From Pseudoscleropodium purum (lineage: Eukaryota; Streptophyta; Bryopsida; Hypnales; Brachytheciaceae), in contig OZ017804.1 in NCBI GenBank assembly GCA_963969395.1, positions 20,460,001-20,524,000 on the forward strand: DNA of 64,000 nt, given 5' to 3'. The notes under the pieces were generated by a model. It was not told the DNA's origin, ran no database searches, and was given only the letters and a program-made list of their open reading frames with translations. Both the position numbers and the translations under genes were made by a program. Positions 24,976 to 36,109 of the stretch are shown one piece after another. Every line of letters begins with the position of its first letter. Positions within the stretch are counted from its first letter, which is position 1.

Positions 24976-25304
24976 TAGGGTTGACGAATCTCAACGTCCG
25001 CCCCAAAATAGCATCCGTTTTCCGAACGTCTGGATGCTAGCGGACGCAACGTCCCGACCGCCGTCGGAAAGCGGACGGGCGGGGCGGGGCGGACGGACAG
25101 GGCGGACGGCCCAACCACCCGAGGCGGACGCCCAGATCATGCGGACCAGATCAGTCCGCGCGTCGATCGAACGGCCGTAATCGGGCGGACGGACGAGGCG
25201 GATGGGGGACAGGCGGACACTGCGTCCGCCGGGACCGCGAATGTCAGTGGACGCTGCGGACACAACGTCCGCGTCCGGACGTCCCGGATGTCTTGTTAAC
25301 CCTG
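24976..25304. mobile_element. 329-bp hAT-like MITE with perfect 8-bp duplication
   Basis: Begins tAGGGTTGACGAATC (first base mutated) and ends GTTAACCCTG. The octamer CTTATAAA flanks it exactly on both sides (24968-24975 and 25305-25312). Same family as the 20456 and 44434 copies, in opposite end order to the 20456 copy. Confidence 0.95.
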
Positions 25305-25312
25305 CTTATAAA

Positions 25313-27320
25313 TGATATAGTACTAAATCATTTCAAAATCAACAACATTCGAACACAATCTGTCAATCTTGTCTTCCATACTCCTTTAATGATATATATA
25401 TATATAAATATATATACATATATAAAATATATTAGATAAATCAACATGAACAAATCAATGATTATATATTTCATAGATCTATTCTTCATCAATCAAATAA
25501 AAGTGCATGTGCAAATATAGACAAAAATGGTTTCTCCATTTGTTCCCAAAAATTAAATAAACAAATAGAGAAAGATATGAAGTGAATGTTACTTGGAGAA
25601 TTGGAACGAAAAAAATTGAAGTATTCAATTGCATTTTATTAAATTGGAAAATTGCATGTGGATGGCATGAATTAATCTTCATAGATGCTAAACTCATACA
25701 AGTTGCATTTCAACATTTATGATTTATGCAATTGATTGAATTGAAAGCTCTTGTAATTACATTTTCAAATTTTCGATTCAATCATTCAAATTTGCAAGAG
25801 TGATTTATGATAGATTTATAACTTTAAATGTGAAAGCATTGAATGCCTTTATGCGTTTGTTCATCAATATATTAATTTTAAATAAATAATATATATTTTT
25901 TATAACATATGCATAAACCATTACATTAAAAAAACAAAAAACTAAGAGCCAAGCCAAATAGGCTGGTCAAATGAAGAGAACAAGAGAATAAGAGCCTTAC
26001 GAGACAGAAAACAAAGGAAAATAAAGAAAATATCAAAAAGATTCAAAGGAAGGAGCAAGATGCATTCTTGCAAGACCGTAGAATACATAATGATTTCAAA
26101 ATCCAAACACAAATATATTTTCTATTTCAATGAGAGGCAAAAATGAACTACCTTGCTCTCAAAGATTGTACAATGTATACGTTATACAAAATGAACATAT
26201 AACAGAAAGAGTAGAAGACATCGTTTATCATGATTGAAAACTGAAATGATTTTTTTTTTCTATGTAGAATATTTTATGAAATGTAACAATGTATTTAATT
26301 ATCATAGTAATTGGTAGAATTCTTTGTGCAATACATAGAAACATTTCATTCATGTGGAGTTTTTTCATTTATTTAGGATTAAAATTGAAGTATTATACTC
26401 TACAAAGTACAAACCAAAAACAATACCATATACCTAAATTCAAAAGTTTGCAATTGTTTCGTGAATTCATTTTGAAAACTCAAACAAAGAAATATTTTAT
26501 AATCAATATCTTGTTCATTTGAATCATTTCAAAAATCGAATTCCGAATTCAATTCCTATTTATAATAAAAATTATATTTGTCAATTTTTTAGATCTTTAA
26601 ACAATGAATCCTCTTTTTTAAAATTAATATTTAAAAACATCTAAAATAAGAATATTGGAATTACCCTTCAAAATAAATATAGCACATGTATAAGTATATA
26701 ATGTATTCTACTCAACCAACTCAAGTAACGAATTTTTCTATGTTTTTAAGGAAAAATATAGCCATACATGATTTGAAAGTTAAAATATGGATTCTTTTTC
26801 TTTGTTTTCAAATCTAATTAAAATTTCATTAAAAAATATGAAAGACTCGATGTTCATTTGAAGATCGTGATGCACTTTTAATGAGAAATCACAACCTTTC
26901 ATTAAATATCATGAGGTTGAAATCCATTAAACTGTTATTCTAATTATGTATTGGGGCCTTTTTTTTAAATTTCATTTGCTTACAATGAAAAATGGAATTG
27001 ATTATTTCTGCAAAACATTTGATTTCCTAATGAACTTTGAAAAAATCCCCACCATCTTCAGATCTTCTCAAAACCTATTTAGAGGAATAATATCAGTAAA
27101 TAATTCAAACATATTCAACTTAACCACATTTCCCTCATTTGTAAAACAATTTAGGGGAGAAAAGCAAAGGTTTAGGGTAATTAGGGTATAGGGTTTAGGA
27201 TTTACATTTCTAAAAAAATAAAAAATGATAAATCAATTACATTGATCCTCATTTAGCAGTGATTATTAGGCTGTTTTATTTTTGAAATATTACTGCTCTT
27301 TTTGAATAATAATGGCCTCA
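25313..27320. other. AT-rich non-coding interior of the hAT-like element
   Basis: About 2 kb with a (TA)n-like microsatellite at 25390-25432, poly-A/T runs and no supported gene. A degenerate TTTAGGG cluster at about 27168-27202 is too short to call telomeric. Confidence 0.6.
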
Positions 27321-27329
27321 TAGGATGCA

Positions 27330-27610
27330 CCAATGGACAGCTAGGCGGACGGCGGCGGCGGTCAGTGTTTAAGTGGGGCGGTCGGCGTGTCCAAAGCGCG
27401 GACGACGTTGGAAGGCGGACAGTGCGGACGTGCCGGTCAGACGGGGCGGTCGGATAGGGCGGTCGGACAGGGCGACGGGCAGACGGCGCGTCCGCTGCCG
27501 AAGCGGACGTCGTTGGTCCGCGCGGTTGACGCGAGGTTCAAGGCTGCTTCGCACGGTCCGAAGCAGGTCCGGCGGCAAACGGCCTCTAGATCCGGCGGCG
27601 GACGGCTATA
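27330..27610. promoter_or_regulatory. GTCCG/GGCGGAC-rich GC island 5' of the RING-like gene
   Basis: Third island of this kind, ending about 215 bp before the ATG at 27825. Tandem GGGGCGGTCGGA-type units give spurious long ORFs on both strands. Gene-proximal position is the only functional hint. Confidence 0.5.
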
Positions 27611-27824
27611 AGGGTGGAGTGACTTTCATTTCTTCTCACTTCAATTCTCCTTTGGTGCCAAGTTGGATGTGCTACTATTGCTTTATGCGCTAGTTGCTCC
27701 TACAGGGTGGAGAGTTGGGGTCCTCTATCTTGTGTTACTATGTTGCGGTTGATGCCATCACTTTTGACTATCACGTGAGATTTTTTTATTTACTTCAATT
27801 GGTTATTGAATCCAATTGACAATC

Positions 27825-30800
27825 ATGAACAGCGAAGGTGATCGAAATATGGATGGGGTGACTCCGGGAAGCGAAGCCAAAAAAAAGAGCAAAGTGAAGG
27901 GGGCTACGTATGACCTTCGGCTTGACATTTTAAATGACCCTACAATTAAAGCAGAGAGCAAGTAGGAAGATGAAGATGCGGAGTATTGGACATAAAAAAT
28001 GTGCAGGACCTATGTTAAAATGTACCACATTGACAAGTTGTGGCCTCAAGAGTCGCACAAGAGTCATACACGGGATGAAGCAAAGGCTATATTAATTATA
28101 GTGTGGCGTGTATGGTTTACGCTGAACTTATATTAAAGAGCAAGATCGATTGGAGCACGTTTCCGACAACAATAGCTTGCCCACTTCTACTTAAGCCAAT
28201 CAAAAGGACATTCCCGACTTGTACAATTCAGAGGAAGAAACAAAAAAAGTATTAAAAAATACTATTGAGGTGAAAACGGATGGTGTGGAGAAAGCCTCAA
28301 ATGTTGAAGAATCACGGTCTGTACAATCTCCAACAAAAGCAATCAATGAAAGCTCTTCGAAAAATGTGGGGAAAGATGTGGAAAAAGATGTAAAGGCGCA
28401 GGAGGGTGAAGTCTTTTCCACAGCTCCAACGCGTTTGACCTTTACACCAAATGTTGCGGCACAAACGCAAACGGAGTTTGTAAACAAAGGCAAGGTTTGC
28501 ACGGAACGTGGGGAAACTTCAAAAAGTAAAGTAGACGAAGTCTTGGCGGAGAAAGTGGCAAAGGCTAATGCTACAATTGATAGTCTAATAGCCAACAATT
28601 GTTTTGATAGTTTGGTCTACAAATCTCCGCCTCTGCATCAAAGCGTTGAATCTAGTCCAGCGTTAAGTTTAGAAGACAAAGTACATACGCCTCGTGGACA
28701 AGGTGTGACGATTGATAATATATCCTCATTATAGAGTTCCGAGCGTAAAAGGCGGGCGGAGGAGTTTCCGTTTACAACGGCATTGCCAAGTCCTCTACAT
28801 CGAACCTTGCAAGACATGTCCAATCCAAAACAATTGGAAAATCTTTTGAAGCTCTCGATTTAGTTTGCTAACCTTCATGAAGAAATAGGCGGATCATCTA
28901 ACCCCGATGATGGTGCTACTGTTGTTCCAATGAGTCCACTTGCAGATCCAAAGAATGTTGGACATATACTTGATACAGCTTTCAAGATGACGATGTCAGC
29001 TGAATTTTTAGCGCAAGTTGCTCCAACTTTTATGAATTTGGCCAAAGAGTTTTCTTTCATGGCACCTGAGATGTTGAAAGGTGCTATAGCATTTCAGAAT
29101 CTCACGAAGACTTTTGGACCACTTTTCGAAAAAAGAGATGTTCACATACTACAATTGGTGGAATATGAGAAAAAAATTGTTGACCTTGGAGGAGTGGAAG
29201 CAAGGTGCAAAGTGTTGGAGTTGAAATTAAAGACTTCGGAGAGTGAGGTTGAATATTTAAATCAACAATCATCGAGACAAATGGAGGAGTTGATGAAGAT
29301 GCGTAAACGGATTGTAGAATTACAAAGCACCTCCAAGAATCCGAGTGAGGTTGCAATCTCACCAGTGATTGTACTCGGAGACAGTCAAGAGACTCAAGAG
29401 AGTGAAGATAAGCTCTCTCTTCTTTTTGATAAGGCCGAAGCAAGCGACAACCCTGCCATTGTGAATGTACAAGAAAGTCACGACATGAACATGTTAAAAG
29501 CGACACAACAACCATCAATGGAAAAGCTTTCATCCGTTTACGTGAATGCGCAGACGCAAACGGAGAGTTGTGACTTTGAAGAGTTCAAGCATAAATTGGA
29601 GGAGGCAATTGAAGCAAAAGGAATCATTTAATCCAAGTTGAATCGATTGCAATTGTGCTTGGATTTGAAGAAGTTTATGCCATCTAGCGGCTTGGAGTCT
29701 CGATGATTAGCATGGGTACAAAGACTCCAAGACAGACCCTCTGTAGTATCTCGAGCAATGGCAAGTCTTCAAACATTGGCAATGGAGTCAAATGAAAATT
29801 GCGATGCCATTCAAAGCTCTTTGAGTTGGTTCAAGACTATGTTTGACCAACAACCTTCAAAGGGATATACGGAGATCACATGTTGGGGAGACATGGATGC
29901 CATGTTTGAGCGGTTAAACCACACAAAAAAGGACCAAGCTCCACCCATCAATTGGGCCTTGGAAGTAGAGGAAGGATGGGTCCCTTACAACACACTTTCA
30001 GCACACATCAATGTGAAAGACAAGCGAGTGGTACATGCTTGTGATCCAGCCTCTCCAATCTTGGATGGTTGTTGTAGCTTTTGCCAAGGCCTTTTCGGAC
30101 CGGAAGGTGCGGTTACCATGGGCCAATGTCGCCACACTTTCCATGTCACTTGCATTGTAAAAGCATCACTCATTCATTCGGTGTGTGCCGAGCGTTGTAG
30201 TCCATTGAGTGCTAGGTTCTACAAAATGTTTGGTATCTTGAAAGCTATGCCTCCAGGCCACGAATACAATCGTTGGAATCTTCCTCTTGATCAAACGCCG
30301 TACAAATTCCAAAATTATTAACATTGGGGGAAGCCAATCCGGTGGAATGCAAATGAACAGAGGCATGATTTGTACGAGGAATCTCAGCAACCATTGGATT
30401 TGGCTGTGTAGATGACTCACAATAGAGAGGTGGAATTGCGGGCTCGAGGAATCGTAGATGACGCGGCCCGTGAAATGTTTTGTCACAACATGGGGGGACA
30501 TTGGAGCTTGCAACACGAAAAGTTCTTTCGTTTTCCAGATAAAAAAGTGGAGAGAGGACCAGAAGATAGTTGGGTGGAGGTGAACCATGGAAAAGAGTTC
30601 GATAAGCAGTATAAGGCATACGACCACACCCTCGTAGGTAGGGCCCTTCTATTGTCGAAGTTGGAAGAGGCTGCAAAAGTTCGTGCTGTCTATGATACAA
30701 ATGGACTAACAAGCACAGGACATTCATCTGTAGATGTGGCAGCAACATTTGATAGGCGCATTGGCGATATTATAGGGCATTGGAAGGCTTTCCTATTGGA

Positions 30801-31008
30801 TGGAGACTGCCTTACAGTATGGCAAGGGAAAGGAGATGATGAAGTTGTTCAAGCGATGGTAGATCGTGTGGAGAGCAACTTGAGAACCTTGAAGGCAGAC
30901 AAAGTTGATTTATCACCGAAAAGAAAACAAAAAAGGAAGTGTGAAGAGGACGATGACTTCTCTCCGGAAACCAAGAAACAATTTCATAAGGTGGACATCA
31001 AAGTTTAA
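27825..31008 (+). pseudogene. Long transposon gene relic with RING-like zinc finger
   Basis: From ATG 27825 the first frame holds CRTYVKMYHIDKLW, shifts frame near 28090-28200 (the continuation NYSVACMVYAELILKSKIDW is readable in another frame), then keeps one frame from 28219 to 31008. In-frame stops are at 27963 TAG, 27993 TAA, 28732 TAG, 28861 TAG, 29629 TAA, 29704 TGA, 30319 TAA and 30409 TAG. The middle is Ser/Lys/Glu-rich and then coiled coil (about 29100-29340). A Cys/His cluster at 30067-30210 (CSFCQGLF, CRHTFHVTC, CAERC) resembles a RING/PHD finger, suggesting a ubiquitin-ligase or chromatin role in the ancestor. The C-terminus is basic (KRKQKRK). The gene is paralogous at its N-terminus to the minus-strand prion-like gene. 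Confidence 0.65.
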
Positions 31009-31437
31009 TCTAGAGGGCAAATAGTCCATCCAAGTCAACAATGGTCAACTCGTCAATCATCTGCTAAACTCCTCGGTACAGCAAATTTTCCTTTTGTTTT
31101 GGGAGAAGGTAGTGGTCCATTCGGTGGAAAGTAGGATTTGAGGAGAATTTTGTTTTTTAAAAACAATGGTCCTTTCATTGTTTAAAAAACAAAAAAGAAT
31201 GTGAAAGATTTAGATCTTAAAAAGATCGTATAGGATTCAATAGTGATATTGGAACTACGTTTTCATGTATTTTGTTTATACATATATATTTATATATAAA
31301 GATGCTATATTTTCATTTGCGTATAAAAATATTTTTATATGTACATCTTATTTTACGTGGATGCATTCATTTTTGATTGTGTAACATTCAAATTATATAA
31401 CAATATAAAATTTTCTAATGACTAATGGCAATGCGAA
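31009..31437. other. 3' flank of the RING-like relic
   Basis: AT-rich with an inverted TTTTTTAAAAACAATGG / CCATTGTTTTTAAAAAA-like pair around 31151-31191, which could form a terminator-like hairpin. No gene. Confidence 0.4.
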
Positions 31438-31573
31438 GTCTGCCCCGTCCGCCCCACCCCGCGCATCCGCCTTCCGACGGCGGGAGAGACGCTGCGTCCG
31501 CTAGCGTCCGAGCGTCCGGACGTCCGGAAAACGGACGCTATTTTGGGGCGGACATTGAGATTCGTCAACCCTG
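31438..31573. repeat. Right terminal region of the hAT-like element
   Basis: GC-rich end (GACGCTATTTTGGGGCGGAC and the terminal GATTCGTCAACCCTG). It matches the right ends of the MITEs at 20755, 24976 and 44434. Confidence 0.85.
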
Positions 31574-31871
31574 TCCTTTATGACCTGAATTCCATATTAT
31601 GATGAAGTTACAGTATCATAGTGCTCGATGGCATCGAGTACTGGAGCTTATGTTACTAACTCATTTCTTATGGGGAGCTCAGAAGTGTTTTATAAATGAG
31701 TTTGATAATAACAGATTCTTACCTATCCAAACTTGGCTTATGAACCAAGGGCTACACAACCTACAATTGCTTGATCGGGATACAGATGTCAAGAAAGATT
31801 GTGCCAAGGCTTTGAGAAAGAAAATTCAGTTACAAAATAGAGATAGAAATAAGAGACCTAGACATTATTGA
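31574..31871 (+). pseudogene. Unrecognised ORF family, copy A, 3' part
   Basis: After the target duplication the frame continues from 31582 through MMKLQYHSARWHRVLEL, HFLWGAQKCFINEFDNN and a basic C-terminus (RDRNKRPRHY) to the stop at 31869-31871. It is joined in frame with 18426-19497 when the 12-kb element and one octamer are removed. Function unknown. Confidence 0.6.
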
Positions 31872-33700
31872 CGGGGACGTCAATAGGCTAAGTAGAGGGC
31901 TATGTAGTCTAACTTTTTGATCTTTAGAGTTACTTTTTCATTTTTTTTGTGAACTTTATATTTATATTCTACTCCATTTCTAGTATTCAGTATAAATAGG
32001 ACTTTAATTTATCTTGGAAGTGTGGAATGAATTAAGTTAGTAAGTGAATAAGAGAAGAAATTAGTAAATTAAATAAGAAAAAAAAAAAGCAATAAAGATA
32101 AAGATAAGAGAATAAGGAGAAAGATTGGAAGCGTTGCCTTCACAACTCTTGCCGCTTCCGATCACCCCCGTCTCTGAACTTAAATCCCTCTCCCTCCTCT
32201 TATTTCCCCCCCCCCTGTGCAGATTTTCATATTCACTTGTGCGTACTTGCGTTGTATCTGCAATTTACGTTCTGTTTGTAATACATTGGTGCTTTGTTTG
32301 TGTATGATGTTTGTACAGTGGTGTATTTGTGAGTGCTAGAGAGATTCGTATTGCAAATTTGCTTGTGTCTTGGACTAAATTGTTGTATGCAATCTTCATA
32401 AGAAAGTATTTTGAGAGTAAAAGTGGGTTTGCAGAGTGTTTTTTAAGGCGTTAGAAAAGATCCGAACGTGAATTCGATAGAAGCTCAGACTGGGAGTGAG
32501 TGATTTGGAACCTCTTGTGATTCAACCCACCCAACGTCGCTTTCTGGTTTCAAGTTTCTTCTCTCCAAATTTGAGAAGGAAGCAACCAGTTATCAGAATT
32601 GGAGAAGCAAACTGAAAAATTGGCCAGCAGATCGGCATCCATGAGAAACTTCGCAGATTTGAGAAGAATTTGGAGCGGAAATTAGGAATTTGACACTCTT
32701 TCCACGGCATCAAATTTCTTGAAATTGTGCACCAATTGGATCGTTGTGAGTTTGTGGTGGATTTGCTAGGCGAGGCGAATGAGGATTTGAAGAAACTGTA
32801 ACAAATTTGACAAATTACTCGAGAAATTTGCAATCGGGAAAGGGTTTGGTAGACAAACAGACGCCCCACGGAGCAAGCACGACACAACGACGGAAAGAAC
32901 TGGAGTCTACGACTCCACGGTCTTAGGTCCCGGCCCCACGGTCTTGGTACTGACCACGGCCATAGAATCACCATCCGTGGCCACAGGTTTGATTCGCAGT
33001 CTTAAGAAATCTTGTGCACGGTTATAGAGAAGTAAGTGGCCATGAGTCCTATAGTCTTAATTTAAATTTGATTCATTTGTCCTAATTATTTGACCAATAA
33101 CAAAAACAAATTAAAATAAAGGGTCAAATTTTTCGAACAGCCCTTTGGGCCGTACCACTAGTTTGGATATGAGTACAAGTGCAACTACTAGTTTTGAATT
33201 TATGTTTTAGTGGTTGTATGTATTAGAATGTTGTATTAGAAGTTTCATATATCTACATGTTGTAGGTAGAGCATACTAATTTGCACATGTTTGGCCCTAT
33301 TGTCCTTGATTGTGAGTGTGTGCTGACTATTATAAGCTGTTCTAAAATCCTCAACCTTAATTTGATTGTTAAATATTAATACTATTACTTATAAGGTTTA
33401 AAAGTCCTACATTGCACATGCATTCATCACAAGTCAGTCCACATTGAACTATTGTCCCAGAACTATTGTCACAAGCCAGCAGTACACTAGATAGGACTAA
33501 GACATCATACATCTGTCAATAGCATCTACTAATAGACAGTATGAGTTGTATCTTGGGTTTTAGTGGGAATAAGAGTAAATAAATCTTTTAATCTAATAAA
33601 CTAGTACATTGTGACCTTTGAATACACTACGCTAGCCTTACATAGTTCATTCCCTAGTGTTCGAACTCGGATTTAGTTGAATAAGATTAGATTCCAAAAA
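31872..33700. other. Non-coding, partly pyrimidine- and C-rich stretch
   Basis: A poly-purine tract at 32050-32130 is followed by pyrimidine-rich, leader-like sequence (CCCCCCCCCC at about 32206). A short internal repeat of CCACGGTCTT occurs near 32916-32946. This could be an LTR or leader remnant following the unknown ORF, but no partner LTR was identified. Confidence 0.35.
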
Positions 33701-33708
33701 ATATACTA

Positions 33709-33878
33709 TAGGCTATAACTTTTTACTCCTATTTTCAAATGTCATGAAATTTGTTGCATATGAAAGATATTCCTGGTCTACACCTTCTAATAATATTTTA
33801 GCCTGAAATATGAAAATTTTTGGTTACAATGACTTGCCCAAAAAATCTATATAGCCAGAAACGTAGACTAGTCTTTTA
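33709..33878 (+). repeat. Dispersed repeat, inverted relative to 45702-45873
   Basis: About 170 bp, roughly 80% alike by eye to the reverse complement of 45702-45873. Shared blocks include GGCTATAACTTTT, AAATGTCATGAAATTT, AAAGATATTCCT and ACAATGACTTGCCCAAAA. Confidence 0.75.
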
Positions 33879-35699
33879 GGGGTTAAAGTAAATGAATGTC
33901 TGGAGAAGTATGACCTCATTCTATTCATAGGAGATTTTGTTAAAAGAAAGGCAATAATAACAAATGTAGTGGTTGAATTTGGCTCCTTTCATTAGCCATT
34001 CAGAATTTAAATGGAGAATGGAGAACCCAATGTCCTGAACTTCACTAAACTAGTTTTTTTTGTTTTTTTTACTACTTTCACTACATAGGATTTTTTCATA
34101 AAAATATTTGGAAACTGTAACTTCTACATGCATCTAGGCAACTCTTTTTTGAAAGGACACAAATGACTTGCCCTTCCTTTCTATTTACCATAGTTGGTCA
34201 ACTTCCTACCTAACCTACATGAACTATCCCAAATAACCCACCTATAAAGACGACTCGTGCTATCAATGTGGCATGCTCATGTTTTCTAGGACGTTTCACA
34301 AAACGTGTTGATATTCACTGCAATGTTTCAATTAACATTCCCATCAAATAGAACATTCACTCATTTTACATTTGACATCTACGCATTCATGATAACATCC
34401 TCAAAAATTTTCACTTTTTAAAGGAGCCATTGCATTTTGGAGCTCCTGCTATGCAAAACATGCCCGTTTGCTTAAAACATTCTAAAAAATACTAGCTTTT
34501 TCTAGTATTTGTTTTAAGGCTTGGCATGAACTTATTCAATCCAATGAATACATTGGAAAAAAGATCTCAGGCATGAGTTCGTGAGCAAGTTGGATCATGC
34601 GTAAAGCTAATTTAATTCATGTTTGAAACTATAAAAAAGTGTTGATGTTTTGCTTGAAGCAATATAGTTGTGCTAGGTTAAACCATTTTTGTTTATGCCA
34701 AGTATTTGCTTGAAATTTAGAATGTTTGTTAAGAGGGTATTAGAAATAATAGGTTGTTGAGGATATTGTAATTTGTAAGCCGCTTAAAGTGCTTAGAGTG
34801 ATTTTATATTTTAATTATTAGTTTGAAAGTATCACAAATGCTGAAGCAATGTAATGTATAGAGCTTAAAGTTGTTTAATTGTAGTCAATACCCTTCCTAT
34901 GATGCTTTTAGCAAATAAATAGGTTAAAAATGCTTAAAGCAGGTTGTTTTGTCAGATTTGACCAAAATAGAAAGAAGAACATACACTTTAAACAACAAGT
35001 TGTTGTGAAAACATCAATGTAGATATGTTAAAAAGATGTTGTAAGATGTTGAATCTCTCGTAGTATATGTTTGTAAACGGTTAAATTGATGAAGTGATTT
35101 TGTTACAAGTAGTTATGAAGGTTGTCCAAATTGTAAGAAAGAAATCCTTAAGCGATAAAATGTTTTAATCACTCTTAAGAGGAAGTATGGGAATAATTAG
35201 GTTTAGTTTGTAAGGATTTGAGTCAATATTTGAGATTATAATTGTGAGATAATCCAAGAATCTAAATTGAGTGAAATTGAGTAAGGTGAGAGAACACACT
35301 TGATTTTAGGATGAAGAATAATTAAGTTAAGAGTGTATATAGACAATAAGTCTTAAAAAAATTTAAGTTGTTAAGTTTGAAAACTCTTAAAAAGAAAATT
35401 TAAAAAAATTAATAAAAAAATGAAAACCAAATAAATAAATGAATAAAAAGCTTTAAGCAGTAAAGATACTAAAGGAAGTAGTTTGTGAATTATATGCTTT
35501 AAATAGTGGCAAAGATATGCCTAAGCAAAAGAAAATGCAACGAATGAGATAACACTTAAAGTGAAGAAAATGAAGAATTGTTTAAGCAAAGTGAAGACAC
35601 TAAAAGTGGACAGAGATGTTCAAAGCTAACTGCTTAAGCATGCTTGGACTTTTGTCTCAGATAACTAAGCAATATGAAAGGAGCTAGCCAGAAAAAAAT
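33879..35699. other. AT-rich stretch with recurring GCTTAAAGC-like motifs
   Basis: No gene. CTTAAAGC/GCTTAAGC motifs recur often, as they also do at 49180-50900, which suggests LTR or leader sequence of one retroelement family on both sides of the split ORF. Confidence 0.35.
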
Positions 35700-36078
35700 C
35701 TCCTTGACAAATTATTGACAAAGTCAAAAAGACCTCATGTGGGAGTATGTTGAGGCAAAGAAGCTATGGAATGCGTTATTTTCCTTCATCAATATACATT
35801 TTTGCTTTGAGCAAATTCCAACAGAGTTGCCAATGTTCATCGTTTGGATGGCTATTGAAGCGTTAGAGGGGCATCATTTCAACTAGAATAAACAGCTGGT
35901 GACGCATTTGTACAAGTCTTTCCTTGAAATGAAGTTTGGCACGGAGGGTGAATCAATCGTACAACATATTCTTACAATGGTTTGAGAAAGGAGCTTTAAG
36001 ATGGATTTTGCAAAACCGCTTATAACAATCACCTATTTGGATGATCCTTCACGAGAAAAGGTAGTAGTCCAAGTGGGG
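35700..36078 (+). pseudogene. Unrecognised ORF family, copy B, 5' part (split by insertion)
   Basis: Readable frame: WEYVEAKKLWNALFSFINIH, LPMFIVWMAIEALEGHH, VTHLYKSFLEMKFGTEGES, then DDPSREKVVVQV, with two or three in-frame stops. It ends where a terminal inverted repeat begins (about 36079). A matching VVQV frame resumes at about 47073 on the other side of the insertion. It has a gag-like look (helical, no enzymatic motif), but I do not recognise it. Confidence 0.5.
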
Positions 36079-36109
36079 ATGCTAATGTGAGCTTGTGAGC
36101 ATGTGAGTC

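Larger units (their letters stand above)
19498..31573. mobile_element. 12,076-bp hAT-like element with three gene relics
   Basis: The left end begins CAGGGTTGACACGACG and the right end finishes GATTCGTCAACCCTG. The flanking octamers are TCCTTTGC (19490-19497) and TCCTTTAT (31574-31581), a decayed 8-bp duplication. Removing the element and one octamer rejoins the interrupted ORF in frame. Both ends are GC-rich with many GTCCG motifs. Inside are a kinase-like gene (-), a prion-like gene (-), a RING-like gene (+) and two nested MITEs of the same family. No hAT transposase (dimerisation domain) was recognised, so the element may have been mobilised in trans. CAGGG ends and an 8-bp duplication fit hAT, but a Zisupton-type assignment cannot be excluded. 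Confidence 0.8.

Noticed and set aside
25390..25432. TA-rich run as an origin or attachment site
   Set aside because: Ordinary microsatellite in AT-rich DNA.
27168..27202. Telomere-like TTTAGGG run
   Set aside because: Only one or two intact heptamers in a degenerate context; no array.
27369..27693. Overlapping Arg/Gly-rich ORFs on both strands
   Set aside because: Artefacts of the GGCGGAC-type repeats in the GC island.
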